Positions 8,873 through 18,219 of a DNA stretch of 63,205 bases are shown here, one piece after another. Where the stretch lies: positions 1 through 63,205 of the forward strand of contig CAZFXS010000013.1 in NCBI GenBank assembly GCA_964523395.1. The letters run 5' to 3'. Each line of letters begins with the position of its first letter. Position 1 is the stretch's first letter. Source of the DNA: JANYJZ01 sp964523395. Lineage in GTDB: Bacteria; Bacteroidota; Ignavibacteria; UBA10030; SZUA-254. The notes beneath the pieces are model-generated. The model worked only from the letters and a program-made list of their open reading frames with translations. It did not search any database and had not been told where the DNA came from. Position numbers and translations under genes: made by a program.

Positions 8873-10450
8873 ATGTCCATACTTATTACAGACCCCGTAG
8901 ACAAGCAGTGCGTGGAAATTTTTAAGAGCGAGGGGTTCGATGTCAATTTTTCTCCCGGCCTTCCCATTCCTGAAATAGAAAAAGTTATCGGGAACGCGAC
9001 TGCACTTATTGTGCGCAGCCAGACACAGGTGACCGCAAAATTGCTTGACTCTGCGAAACAATTAAAAGTGATCGGGAGGGCAGGGGCCGGTGTGGACAAT
9101 ATTGATGTTGAAGCTGCGTCACGGCGCGGCATTATCGTTATGAATACACCCGGCGGCAATACTATCTCCACCGCTGAACATACTATCTCCATGCTGTTGT
9201 CGCTTGCCCGTAATATTCCGCAGGCAAATAAAAGTCTGCAGGACGGCAAATGGGACCGGAAAACATTTGTTGGCACGGAGCTGTTTCAAAAGACAATTGG
9301 TGTTGTCGGACTTGGAAAAGTCGGAGCAGAGGTTGCCAAACGATGCCTTGCTTTTGAGATGAATGTTGTCGCGTTTGATCCTGTGCTTTCACTGGACGCG
9401 GCTTCAAAGATGGGTGTCCAGCTTGTGGATTTAAATGAGTTATTCCACCGGTCCGATTTTATCACCATTCATTCTCCGCTCACGTCCGACACGAAAAATC
9501 TTATTGACACTGAATCATTACGAAAGTGCAAACGCGGTGTACGTATTATCAATTGCGCCCGTGGAGGTATTGTCAATGAGGAAGCGCTCTTTTCAGCGTT
9601 GGAAAGCGGAATTGTCGCCGGAGCGGCGCTTGATGTCTTTGAAAAAGAACCTCCGGGAGCAAATAAACTCATCCTTCATCCGAGAGTTGTGTGTACACCA
9701 CATCTTGGCGCGTCCACCGAAGAGGCGCAGGAAAAAGTAGCCCTCCAGATTGCACATCAGGTGACTGATTACCTGAACGGCAGAGGTATCTCGGGTTCGG
9801 TTAATGCTGATATCCTTCAAACGGCAATGAAGAAAGAGCTCCGGCCGTATCTTGACCTTGCAGAGAAAATCGGAAAGCTTCTCGGGCAAGTAAAAGAGGG
9901 GACATTAAAATCCATTCAGGTTACAGGAAAAGGTCCGCTCTTAGGGGATTCTCTTCAAGCGTTGAGTTCATTTGTTGTAAAAGGCATGTTTGAAAAAATG
10001 TTGTATGAGCCGGTCAACGTTTTAAATGCCACGCTGGTTGCGCGTGAGCGGGGAATTAATGTCCAGTTGAATCAGGCGAATGAAGACGAACGATATTCCA
10101 ATGTTATTACCGTCCGGTATCAAACTGATAAAGAACAACGCTCCTGTTCAGGAACGGTGTTTGGCGCTGATGACCTCCGCATCGTGGAGTTCGATGGTTT
10201 TCATTTCGAAATACCACCGGAGGGAAACCTCCTGATATATTATAATATCGATCGTCCGGGAATGCTCGCAAAGGTAAGTACGATTCTTGCGGACGGGAGG
10301 GTGAATATAGCCGGGCTTTCGCTCGGCAGGATAGGTTTAGGAGAAAAAGCTCTTACAATAGTAGCTACTGATACGCTCGTATCAGAAGATATTTTGAGGA
10401 AAATCGCATTAATTGAGGGAGTTTCAACTGTCCGTTTTACAACCCTTTAA
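8873..10450 (+). CDS. serA: D-3-phosphoglycerate dehydrogenase
   Basis: About 525 aa, the long type. Substrate/nucleotide-binding dehydrogenase domain with the dinucleotide loop GVVGLGKVGAEVA (about residues 143-155), catalytic residues in NCARGGIVNEEAL (Arg), then the Glu region and CTPHLGASTEEAQ (His), followed by the allosteric substrate-binding (ASB) domain and a C-terminal ACT domain (NIDRPGMLAKVSTILA) that normally binds L-serine for feedback control. It oxidises 3-phosphoglycerate to 3-phosphohydroxypyruvate with NAD, the first step of serine synthesis. The start MSILITDP was chosen over the earlier in-frame TTG because homologues begin there. Upstream neighbour: the class-V aminotransferase. 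Confidence 0.95.
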   Translation: MSILITDPVDKQCVEIFKSEGFDVNFSPGLPIPEIEKVIGNATALIVRSQTQVTAKLLDSAKQLKVIGRAGAGVDNIDVEAASRRGIIVMNTPGGNTISTAEHTISMLLSLARNIPQANKSLQDGKWDRKTFVGTELFQKTIGVVGLGKVGAEVAKRCLAFEMNVVAFDPVLSLDAASKMGVQLVDLNELFHRSDFITIHSPLTSDTKNLIDTESLRKCKRGVRIINCARGGIVNEEALFSALESGIVAGAALDVFEKEPPGANKLILHPRVVCTPHLGASTEEAQEKVALQIAHQVTDYLNGRGISGSVNADILQTAMKKELRPYLDLAEKIGKLLGQVKEGTLKSIQVTGKGPLLGDSLQALSSFVVKGMFEKMLYEPVNVLNATLVARERGINVQLNQANEDERYSNVITVRYQTDKEQRSCSGTVFGADDLRIVEFDGFHFEIPPEGNLLIYYNIDRPGMLAKVSTILADGRVNIAGLSLGRIGLGEKALTIVATDTLVSEDILRKIALIEGVSTVRFTTL

Positions 10451-10504
10451 GGACTCGTTCTTATACTGAAGCTGCAAAAACAGGGGATATTTTTAGGTTT
10501 TAAC

Positions 10505-10533
10505 TTGACAAGGGTATTTTGATTCACTATATT
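10505..10533 (+). promoter_or_regulatory. Promoter of the TonB-receptor/T9SS operon
   Basis: TTGACA, 17 bases, TATATT, the best sigma-70-like site in the window. The start point is about 10540, so the leader to the receptor ATG is about 200 bases. That leader holds a small hairpin (AACTTT/AAAGTT, about 10554-10573) and a 27-codon open frame (10644-10727); nothing else was recognised in the 290-base gap. Confidence 0.7.
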
Positions 10534-10739
10534 CTCGTAGAATATCTCTGAAACTTTATTCCCTTAAAGTTAAAAGTGAGGTTACCATAAATCTTTTTAC
10601 TGCCTTCCTACAATGATTTCAACCTTCTCATACGGTGTATTACGTGAAAAAAATCGTATGGGAATCTATTGCTTACACACTACTGCTTTCCAATATTTTT
10701 TTGCGTCATACTCTCAATTATTCCTGAAAGGACGTAATT

Positions 10740-13700
10740 ATGCGTAGTCTACTGTTGTTATTATTTATTTTCTTGCTCTTGCCCGGCATCATCTTCGCGC
10801 AAGGTACGACAGGAAAGATTAAAGGTATTGTTACTGATAAAGAATCAAAAGAGCCGTTGATTGGTGCAACCGTCAGTATTGTCGGTACTTCCTACGGCGC
10901 GGCAACAGACATTCAGGGAAATTATGTTATCCTGAACGTTCCTCCCGGAACATATACAGTGACGGCAAGTTACGTTGGATACCAGACAATTTCAGTCAGC
11001 AATATCATTGTCAACGCGAACCTGACAACAGAGCGGGATTTTCCATTGACGGCGACTGATATAGAACTTCAACCGATGGAAATTGTTGCTGAACGGCCTT
11101 TAGTTAATAAGAACGCGACAAACGCGGTCCGTATTACGAATGCGGAAGATATGAAGGCACTGGCAGCACGCGGTGTAAATAATATAATCGCGCTTTCTCC
11201 GGGTGTTGTCCTTCAGGATAATACGGTCTTTATCCGAGGAGGTCGCCAGGATGAAGTCGGCTATTATCTCGAAGGCATTCCGATTGCGGATGCGATGATA
11301 GGAGGCAGAGCAGTTACGTTAGTGCAAGAAGCAATTGAAGAAATTCAAGTCCAGGCTGGTGGCTACAATGCCGAATTCGGTGGAGCGAACTCCGGCATAA
11401 TCCAACATCAATTGAAAACCGGCACCGCTGATTTCAAAGCTAGCTTTCAATATATCACCGATAACATTGGATTCAAAAGCAGCAAAGATTTTTTTGATGG
11501 AAAAACTTCGTTGGGCTCCCATCTTTATGGGTATAATGAATTGACAGCCACATTAAGTGGTCCGATTTTAGATGAAAGATTCAAGTTTTTCGGATTGTTT
11601 AATTACAATTTTCAACGTGATCGAAACCCACAACCATACCCCGGAATTAACCTTGGAATGATAACTGACCCATCTAGAACTGAAAATAATTATATCGATC
11701 TAAAATATCCTGCCGGCGCTGTGTATGGGAATTCTTCACAGCAAAACACCTATACGGCGACACTTACGGCTGATATAAAACCAATGACTATCCGTTTCTC
11801 CGGATCGTATACAAAAACAACAAGGTTCAGTCCGTTTAGTGGTGCGAGAATTACCGGTAATCTTGCGAATATGCTGAATACTTCTCGCATTGAAAAAATT
11901 GATCTTGGTGATGGGTCGTTTAGTGCAAAAGTAACTCACTTACTTAATCCCACAACATATTATGACCTTTCCATAGGTTATTTTCGTCAAACTTCTAATA
12001 CGTATGATCCTCTTCTTGAAGATGATTTTATGCATTATGGTGATAGTGTTTCAAATGCAGCAGTTGGGATTACAAATTTTTCAGGCCGTTACTCCCGTCC
12101 CCAAAGATATGATGTTTTTACATTTTCATTCAATGGACCAGGGGATCCTAATGCGGATTATATTAAGTTTAAGAGAGAAAATATCTCTTTGTCCGGCGGT
12201 ATTTCCACCCAGCTTGGCGACCAACATTCTATTAAGATCGGAGGAGAATACCTTCGATATACAATGAGAAATTATAGCATCGGTAATGAAGGTGTTTTTG
12301 CAATAGCAGGTTTAATGTGGTTTAATGACCAATTGGTTGACGGTGATCCACAGAAACTTACACGTGAGCAAATCATGATCAACCGCGGCGTTAATAATTT
12401 TGGTTATGATGTATTCGGCAATGAGACCGATGCAGATGGAATAAATGCCCCGAAGCATCCTATTTTTGCTGCCGGCTATATCCAGGATAAGATTGAGTTC
12501 AAAGATTTAGTTGTTAATATTGGTCTGCGGTTCGATTACATCAATACCGACAGTAGAGCATTTATTGACCCAACCTTTCCCGACTATACCATCAAGAAGT
12601 CAACTGGTGAGATATACGTCGATAAAGTAGGACCTGTCGATTCAGGTTTGGTCGATGTACCTTCGTTTAAATCGGTGAGCCCGCGTATCGGTATGTCATT
12701 TCCCGTAACTGACAGAACAGTATTCCACACACAGTTCGGAAAATTCGTTCAGCAGTCGCGCCTAAGAGATATCTATCAGGGTTATTACGCAACAGGTTCA
12801 AATATTCGAGGCGGGTTCTTCATTCCCGCACCCGTAGGATTTGATGTCCGTCCGACACGCACAACACAGTATGAAATCGGATTTACGCAACAGATCAGTG
12901 ATTTTGCTTCATTCGATATTACAGGATATTACAAAGATATCCAGGATCAAATTGTCTATGATCAGCAGAATACCCGCGCCGGATCACAGTATGGTGCGTA
13001 TTCCATTCTTAAGAACGGCGACTTTGCAACTACAAAGGGTGTCGAACTGACAGTAAACATGCGTCGTACAAAGAGAGTGCAAATGAATGCCTCGCTTTCC
13101 TTTAACGATGCTCAAGGTACCGGATCGTTCCCGAATTCCAACCGTGGAGTTGTAGCGGCCCCAATTGATGGAGTAACTATTTTCAAGCCGCAGTATGTCA
13201 CGCCTCTGGAATTTAATAATGCGGTACGTGGAAATTTCAATGTCGACTATCACTTTGGGGTGAATGACGGACCGCCGGCATTGCAGCAATTTGGTGCATC
13301 GATGCTCTTCAAATTTAACAGTGGACATCCGTTTACCACAGGTAAGGGCGGCGACAATCTTGAAGGAGATGCCCGTGACCGTCAACCGCTTGAGCCGTTA
13401 AATAGTTCGACAACGCCATGGCAGTTCCAGGTTGACCTCCGGATAGATAAATCATTTACAATCTTTGACAAACTCAAAGCCAACGTTTACCTGAATATAA
13501 TTAATTTGTTTGATACGAAGAACGTTGAAAACGTATTTTTAAGGACCGGAACTGTTGATGATGACGGATACCTCAGTGATCCAGCTCTTGGCGGACAGCT
13601 AATCGAAACATTTGGACAAGCTTACGCAGATATGTATAAGGCGATTAACATAGATTACTATGAACAGTATCAGAACTCGCCCGGATTAAATACTGTACCG

Positions 13701-13754
13701 TTCTTTTATGGTCCACCACGCCAGGTTCGGTTTGGCATACGATTGGACTACTAA
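10740..13754 (+). CDS. TonB-dependent outer-membrane receptor with CarboxypepD_reg-like domain
   Basis: 1004 aa. Signal peptide (LLLLLFIFLLLPGIIFAQ), then a carboxypeptidase-regulatory-like beta-sandwich (about residues 25-110: GIVTDKESKEPLIGATVSI, PPGTYTVTASYVGYQ), a plug domain (about 120-230: NNIIALSPGVVLQDN, FIRGGRQDEVGYYLEGIP) and a beta-barrel to the C-terminal aromatic residue (FGIRLDY). This is the SusC-like architecture of FCB bacteria, but no SusD partner follows; instead a T9SS-sorted protein and a PorV-like barrel are next, so an exported-protein or surface-complex role is as likely as nutrient uptake. The start is supported by AAAGGA nine bases before the ATG. Confidence 0.9.
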   Translation: MRSLLLLLFIFLLLPGIIFAQGTTGKIKGIVTDKESKEPLIGATVSIVGTSYGAATDIQGNYVILNVPPGTYTVTASYVGYQTISVSNIIVNANLTTERDFPLTATDIELQPMEIVAERPLVNKNATNAVRITNAEDMKALAARGVNNIIALSPGVVLQDNTVFIRGGRQDEVGYYLEGIPIADAMIGGRAVTLVQEAIEEIQVQAGGYNAEFGGANSGIIQHQLKTGTADFKASFQYITDNIGFKSSKDFFDGKTSLGSHLYGYNELTATLSGPILDERFKFFGLFNYNFQRDRNPQPYPGINLGMITDPSRTENNYIDLKYPAGAVYGNSSQQNTYTATLTADIKPMTIRFSGSYTKTTRFSPFSGARITGNLANMLNTSRIEKIDLGDGSFSAKVTHLLNPTTYYDLSIGYFRQTSNTYDPLLEDDFMHYGDSVSNAAVGITNFSGRYSRPQRYDVFTFSFNGPGDPNADYIKFKRENISLSGGISTQLGDQHSIKIGGEYLRYTMRNYSIGNEGVFAIAGLMWFNDQLVDGDPQKLTREQIMINRGVNNFGYDVFGNETDADGINAPKHPIFAAGYIQDKIEFKDLVVNIGLRFDYINTDSRAFIDPTFPDYTIKKSTGEIYVDKVGPVDSGLVDVPSFKSVSPRIGMSFPVTDRTVFHTQFGKFVQQSRLRDIYQGYYATGSNIRGGFFIPAPVGFDVRPTRTTQYEIGFTQQISDFASFDITGYYKDIQDQIVYDQQNTRAGSQYGAYSILKNGDFATTKGVELTVNMRRTKRVQMNASLSFNDAQGTGSFPNSNRGVVAAPIDGVTIFKPQYVTPLEFNNAVRGNFNVDYHFGVNDGPPALQQFGASMLFKFNSGHPFTTGKGGDNLEGDARDRQPLEPLNSSTTPWQFQVDLRIDKSFTIFDKLKANVYLNIINLFDTKNVENVFLRTGTVDDDGYLSDPALGGQLIETFGQAYADMYKAINIDYYEQYQNSPGLNTVPFFYGPPRQVRFGIRLDY

Positions 13755-13800
13755 TAATCAGATGACAAAATTCCTTACTACAATCAGGAGTCTACATATC

Positions 13801-16800
13801 ATGAAAATAAAAATAATGTCCATCGTTGCTCTTCTATTGATTGCCGGAATGGTTGTGGTACAAGCTTCGGCAGCTGATAAGCCTCAATTGAAGAACAAAA
13901 ATCCCAAAAAAATAAGTGGTGCTCCCGTCCGTACATATCTTAATATTAATAATGTGTCGACTGTTTTTAAGAATGACGGTATTTCCGACATCGATGCGCA
14001 GGAGTCAAATTCCGGGTTTGTGTTTCCGAAAGGAAGCCGCAAAACCGCAGTATTCCAATCCGGCTTTCTTTGGGGCGGAATAGTGCGCGGTGATACCGCA
14101 CAGCCACTTCGTGTTGGCGGTTCAGCGTACAGAACAGGATTACAACCCGGGAAAATTTTATCGGATGGATCCCCCGAAGATCCTGAATTGGCAAAAAATA
14201 GAATTTACAGAGTTCGGGCGGACGTAAGTCCCTATGAAGACTTAAAGGATAAGGTTTCCGATAATTTCTCGACCGAAGTAAGCGAAGAAGGCGGCAGTGC
14301 AGCAAGCGTTCGTGCACAATATGAAACAGACTGGGATGAATGGCCTGCTACTGACGGGGCCCCATATACTGATGTTAACGAAAATGGGATTTATGAACCG
14401 TCCATCGATAAACCAGGGTTCCCTGGCGCAGATCAGACAATCTGGTACGTTTGTAACGATTTGAATTCGGGATTAACTACGAATTTATATGGCTCAAATC
14501 CAATGGGAATTGAATTGCAGGTTACCGCGTGGGCCTATAATCAATCAGGTGCGCTCGGAAACATGCTTTTCAGAAAATATCTCATGATCAACAAGGGTAA
14601 TAATATCATTGACAGTATGTACGTTTCCCAATGGTCTGATCCAGATCTTGGAAATGCTACAGACGATTATGCCGGATGCGATACTGTAGACAATGCGAGC
14701 TTGGGATATGTGTATAACGCTAACTCCACAGATGCAACATACACTCCCTTGCCGCCTCCCGCAGTCGGTTTTGACTTTTTCCAAGGTCCAATTGTTTCCT
14801 CTCCCGGAAAGACCGCGATTTTCAAAGGACAAATAGTTCCTGACAAAGAAAACCTCCCTATGACTGCTTTCTATTACTTCGCAAGAGGAGATGCTACGGT
14901 GACGGACCCAACACAGGGTTCATATGAAGGGACAGAACAATTTTACAACTTCTTCAGAGGGCGCGTTGGGCGCACAGGTGACATTTTTACCGACCCTGAT
15001 GGAAATCAAACTACCTATACTCTTGCTGGTGACCCGGTGCGAAGAACAGGTTGGCTTGACGGGGATTTACTTCCAGCCGGCGATCGTCGTATCGGCCTCG
15101 CATCGGGGCCGTTTACCATGGCGGTCGGTGATACTCAGGAAGTGGTCGTTGCAGAACTGGCGGCCGGCGCGCTTACCGGAGTTGACCGTATCACGGCAAT
15201 TACACTGCTGAAGTACTATGATAAGCAGGCACAGCTCGCGTACGATCAATTCTTTAATATTATTCCGCCGCCTCCTGCGCCAGTGGTTAGCACGGTAGAA
15301 GGCGACAGAAGTGTCGCACTGAGCTGGGGTGATGATCTGAACGCTGTTCAGAATACTGAATCATACAATACCGGCGGGTACACATTCCAGGGATATAACG
15401 TATACCAATTGCCATCAGCAACCGCAACCAGGGATGTTGCTAAACGCGTTGCTACATTTGATCTTGCCGATGATATCACCACAATCACCGACACAGATTT
15501 TGACGCAGTCGCGGGCGGATTTGTTACCAAGCCGGTGCAGTTTGGTGAAGATCAGGGCATCAGACGGTTTGTCAATATTACTCAGGATGCGTTCAAAGGC
15601 ACACCGTTGATTAACGGCATTAAATATTATTTTGCCGTTACTGCGTACGGATTTAATCCCGCCGACGGTTTATTTGAACAAGGAAAACCGCGTGTCAAAG
15701 AAAATACTATCCGGATAATTACAGTTGTCCCTCATTCTACGAACCCGGGAATTGAATACCCATCCGGCGTTTTTGGAGACTACGTACAGAGCACGCACTC
15801 ATCAGGAACTTCTGATGGAAATGTTGAACCGATTATTATCGATCCGAACAAACTTACCGGATTGTCATATAAAGTTTGGTTTGACACTTTGGGTGGTGAA
15901 ATTGTATGGAATATGTCGAGAACAAATGCCGACGGGACCATCGACACATTGTTGCACAACCAAACCAACCAGACAGGCGCACAGGAGAGCCCGATTATCG
16001 ATGGAATGCAAATTAGAGTGCTGGGCCCTGCGTTGCAGTTCAAGAACTTTGAAGTAGTTGCAAACGCCTCTGGTCCACTCGTACCTTCAGAAGGAGGTGC
16101 AGCGGATTTTGGCGGGTTCCCCTCACTACGACCCACTACCGCGCAACAAGTTTCCGGTCAACGGTGGCTATTCCATACCGGCGACAACGGCACGCGTGGT
16201 GACTATGCCTCATTCCTGGCTCGTACCACAAGAGACGGCTCACTCTGGCCAGAAATAATTCCGTATGATTTTGAAATGCGCTTTACTGCTTCCGGCGCAA
16301 ATGGCTCGAATTTCGATGACGGATCGCGGTTCTCTGTTCCATTTGAGATATGGAACATTGGAAGTAACACTCCGACTGATGCTTCTGATGATTACCAGAT
16401 GATACCGTATGTGTTAGATATCGATGGAGATGGCACATATAATCTGTCAAGTTATGGGCCTGATGATCACACGGTTTCCGGTGGTGATAATGACCCTTAT
16501 ACAGACTGGGTCTATTGGATGAGACCTCAAGATGCGTCTCCTGGAAGAGCGGGTTATTTGGCAGCCGAGGCAGAGCTTATTGCGGGAACTTATACCGGTG
16601 CCAGGGAAACGGAAGTGATGGCACGGACGGTGCTTGTCGCATGGAATGGCGGCTCTGCTCCTCCGTTCGATAACCCGATGCCTGAAGCCGGGACAATTTT
16701 CCGGCTGACAAGCACCAAGCCTAACACACTTGCGGATACATTCATGTTTGTCGCCCCGAAAGCTAATTTCAATCTTGCGCAAGCGAAAGAAGATATCAAG

Positions 16801-17112
16801 AAAATTAATGTGTTCCCGAACCCGTACTATGGCGTGAATACGGAAGAGCTGAATAAATACCAGCGGTTTGTCACATTCACACATCTTCCGGAAAAGGCCA
16901 CAATCCGCATCTTTAATCTGGCGGGCGTATTGATTAAGACAATTGAGAAAACGTCGGCCGGACAATTCCAGCGATGGGACCTGGCGAATAATTCCGGGTT
17001 ACCGGTTGCCAGCGGCCTTTATATCGCCTACATCGATATGCCCGGCATCGGTGAAACAAAGATCATTAAGCTCTCGATTATTCAAGAGCAACAAATCCTT
17101 GACAGATTCTGA
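13801..17112 (+). CDS. Large secreted protein with type IX sorting domain
   Basis: 1103 aa. Signal peptide at the N-terminus (MSIVALLLIAGMVVVQASA), about 500 residues of unrecognised beta-rich sequence, a fibronectin-type-III-like segment near residues 475-600 (PPPAPVVSTVEGDRSVALSW and FAVTAYGFNPADG), another unknown part, and a C-terminal domain of about 85 residues with the Por-secretion-tail start INVFPNPYYG and the end SGLYIAYID...TKIIKLSII. It is probably exported by T9SS and attached to the cell surface or released. Start ATG at 13801 is supported by AGGAG ten bases upstream; a longer in-frame extension overlaps the receptor and is rejected. It is likely in one operon with the receptor. 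Confidence 0.88.
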   Translation: MKIKIMSIVALLLIAGMVVVQASAADKPQLKNKNPKKISGAPVRTYLNINNVSTVFKNDGISDIDAQESNSGFVFPKGSRKTAVFQSGFLWGGIVRGDTAQPLRVGGSAYRTGLQPGKILSDGSPEDPELAKNRIYRVRADVSPYEDLKDKVSDNFSTEVSEEGGSAASVRAQYETDWDEWPATDGAPYTDVNENGIYEPSIDKPGFPGADQTIWYVCNDLNSGLTTNLYGSNPMGIELQVTAWAYNQSGALGNMLFRKYLMINKGNNIIDSMYVSQWSDPDLGNATDDYAGCDTVDNASLGYVYNANSTDATYTPLPPPAVGFDFFQGPIVSSPGKTAIFKGQIVPDKENLPMTAFYYFARGDATVTDPTQGSYEGTEQFYNFFRGRVGRTGDIFTDPDGNQTTYTLAGDPVRRTGWLDGDLLPAGDRRIGLASGPFTMAVGDTQEVVVAELAAGALTGVDRITAITLLKYYDKQAQLAYDQFFNIIPPPPAPVVSTVEGDRSVALSWGDDLNAVQNTESYNTGGYTFQGYNVYQLPSATATRDVAKRVATFDLADDITTITDTDFDAVAGGFVTKPVQFGEDQGIRRFVNITQDAFKGTPLINGIKYYFAVTAYGFNPADGLFEQGKPRVKENTIRIITVVPHSTNPGIEYPSGVFGDYVQSTHSSGTSDGNVEPIIIDPNKLTGLSYKVWFDTLGGEIVWNMSRTNADGTIDTLLHNQTNQTGAQESPIIDGMQIRVLGPALQFKNFEVVANASGPLVPSEGGAADFGGFPSLRPTTAQQVSGQRWLFHTGDNGTRGDYASFLARTTRDGSLWPEIIPYDFEMRFTASGANGSNFDDGSRFSVPFEIWNIGSNTPTDASDDYQMIPYVLDIDGDGTYNLSSYGPDDHTVSGGDNDPYTDWVYWMRPQDASPGRAGYLAAEAELIAGTYTGARETEVMARTVLVAWNGGSAPPFDNPMPEAGTIFRLTSTKPNTLADTFMFVAPKANFNLAQAKEDIKKINVFPNPYYGVNTEELNKYQRFVTFTHLPEKATIRIFNLAGVLIKTIEKTSAGQFQRWDLANNSGLPVASGLYIAYIDMPGIGETKIIKLSIIQEQQILDRF

Positions 17113-17184
17113 GGAGACACTGCCATGAATAACAGAGATCAAAAAGAACTTTCGATTGTGACCCTTACTTTTAAGGAGCAGATT

Positions 17185-18219
17185 ATGAACAAAATTCTGT
17201 GCAGTATTCTCGCTGTCATATTGTTGCTGACAGCACCCGAAACGCTGTTTGCCGGCGCAGGCAACCGGACCGGAACCGGGGGAGCCGCTCAATTAAATAT
17301 ACCTATCGGCGCCAGAGATTTGGCGCTGGGAGGATCGACCGTCGCAACATCATCAGGGATTGAAGCCTTGTTCTGGAATCCCGCCGGTGTCGCAAAAAGC
17401 AGTCGGTCGGCAAACCTTATGTTCTCTCACATGTCGTATATCGCTGATATCGGCGTTGAATACGGCGCTGTGTCGGGAAATTTCGAAGGGTTGGGAACAT
17501 TTGCTTTAAGTGTGAAGTCACTTTCCATCGGGGAGATTCTCGTTACCACCACTAATAACCCTGATGGGACAGGTGAAACCTACAGTCCTCAATTCTTTAC
17601 GGCTGGCCTGACCTATTCACGCATACTCAGTGACCGTATTTCGGTTGGATTAACCGCAAACCTTATCACCGAACGCATCAGCGATGTCAGCGCCTCAGGC
17701 GTGGCATTTAATGTCGGCATTATTTATGACAATCTTGCCGATTTCTCAGGCCTGAGTCTTGGTGTCGTTGTCAAAAACATTGGTCCGCAAATGCGGTATG
17801 ACGGTTCAGGCTTGTATCAGCTTGCGGATGTCCAGGACCAGAACAGGCCTCCTCAGTACTATAAAATTGAGGCTGCTTCGTTTGAGCTTCCGTCATCAAT
17901 AGAATTAGGGCTTGGATATAAGTCCGCGATGGGGTCGGAGGGTAATCTCCTCCTCTCTACGTCATATCAGAGCAATAATTTTTCTGATGATGAATACAGG
18001 CTTGGCGCCGAATATTCATATGATAATACATTCTTCATCCGCGGCGGATGGGCATTTGCCCCAACGGTACCGGATGATTCCAAATACATTTTCGGTCCGT
18101 CAGTGGGCGCCGGCATCCAGACAAATCTCGGCGATGCCGATTTCGGCATTGACTACGCGTTCCGGGATACGGAGTTTTTCACTGGTAATCACACAATCGC
18201 GATCCGATTGGGGTTCTAA
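17185..18219 (+). CDS. PorV/PorQ-like outer-membrane barrel protein
   Basis: About 344 aa. Signal peptide (ILCSILAVILLLTAPETLFAG), then a FadL-like barrel with the family start IGARDLALGGSTVATSSG and FWNPAGVA. This family includes PorV, which shuttles T9SS cargo at the cell surface, and PorQ-like paralogues. Its position directly behind a T9SS-sorted protein suggests it serves that cargo, but single-copy PorV normally serves many cargos, so a dedicated paralogue is my inference. AAGGAG seven bases before ATG 17185 decides the start over the in-frame ATG at 17125. The next gene starts directly after its TAA. Confidence 0.8.
   Translation: MNKILCSILAVILLLTAPETLFAGAGNRTGTGGAAQLNIPIGARDLALGGSTVATSSGIEALFWNPAGVAKSSRSANLMFSHMSYIADIGVEYGAVSGNFEGLGTFALSVKSLSIGEILVTTTNNPDGTGETYSPQFFTAGLTYSRILSDRISVGLTANLITERISDVSASGVAFNVGIIYDNLADFSGLSLGVVVKNIGPQMRYDGSGLYQLADVQDQNRPPQYYKIEAASFELPSSIELGLGYKSAMGSEGNLLLSTSYQSNNFSDDEYRLGAEYSYDNTFFIRGGWAFAPTVPDDSKYIFGPSVGAGIQTNLGDADFGIDYAFRDTEFFTGNHTIAIRLGF

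Noticed and set aside
10740..17112. A SusC/SusD-type polysaccharide utilisation locus
   Set aside because: No SusD-like lipoprotein or glycosidase lies next to the receptor; the second gene is a T9SS cargo.
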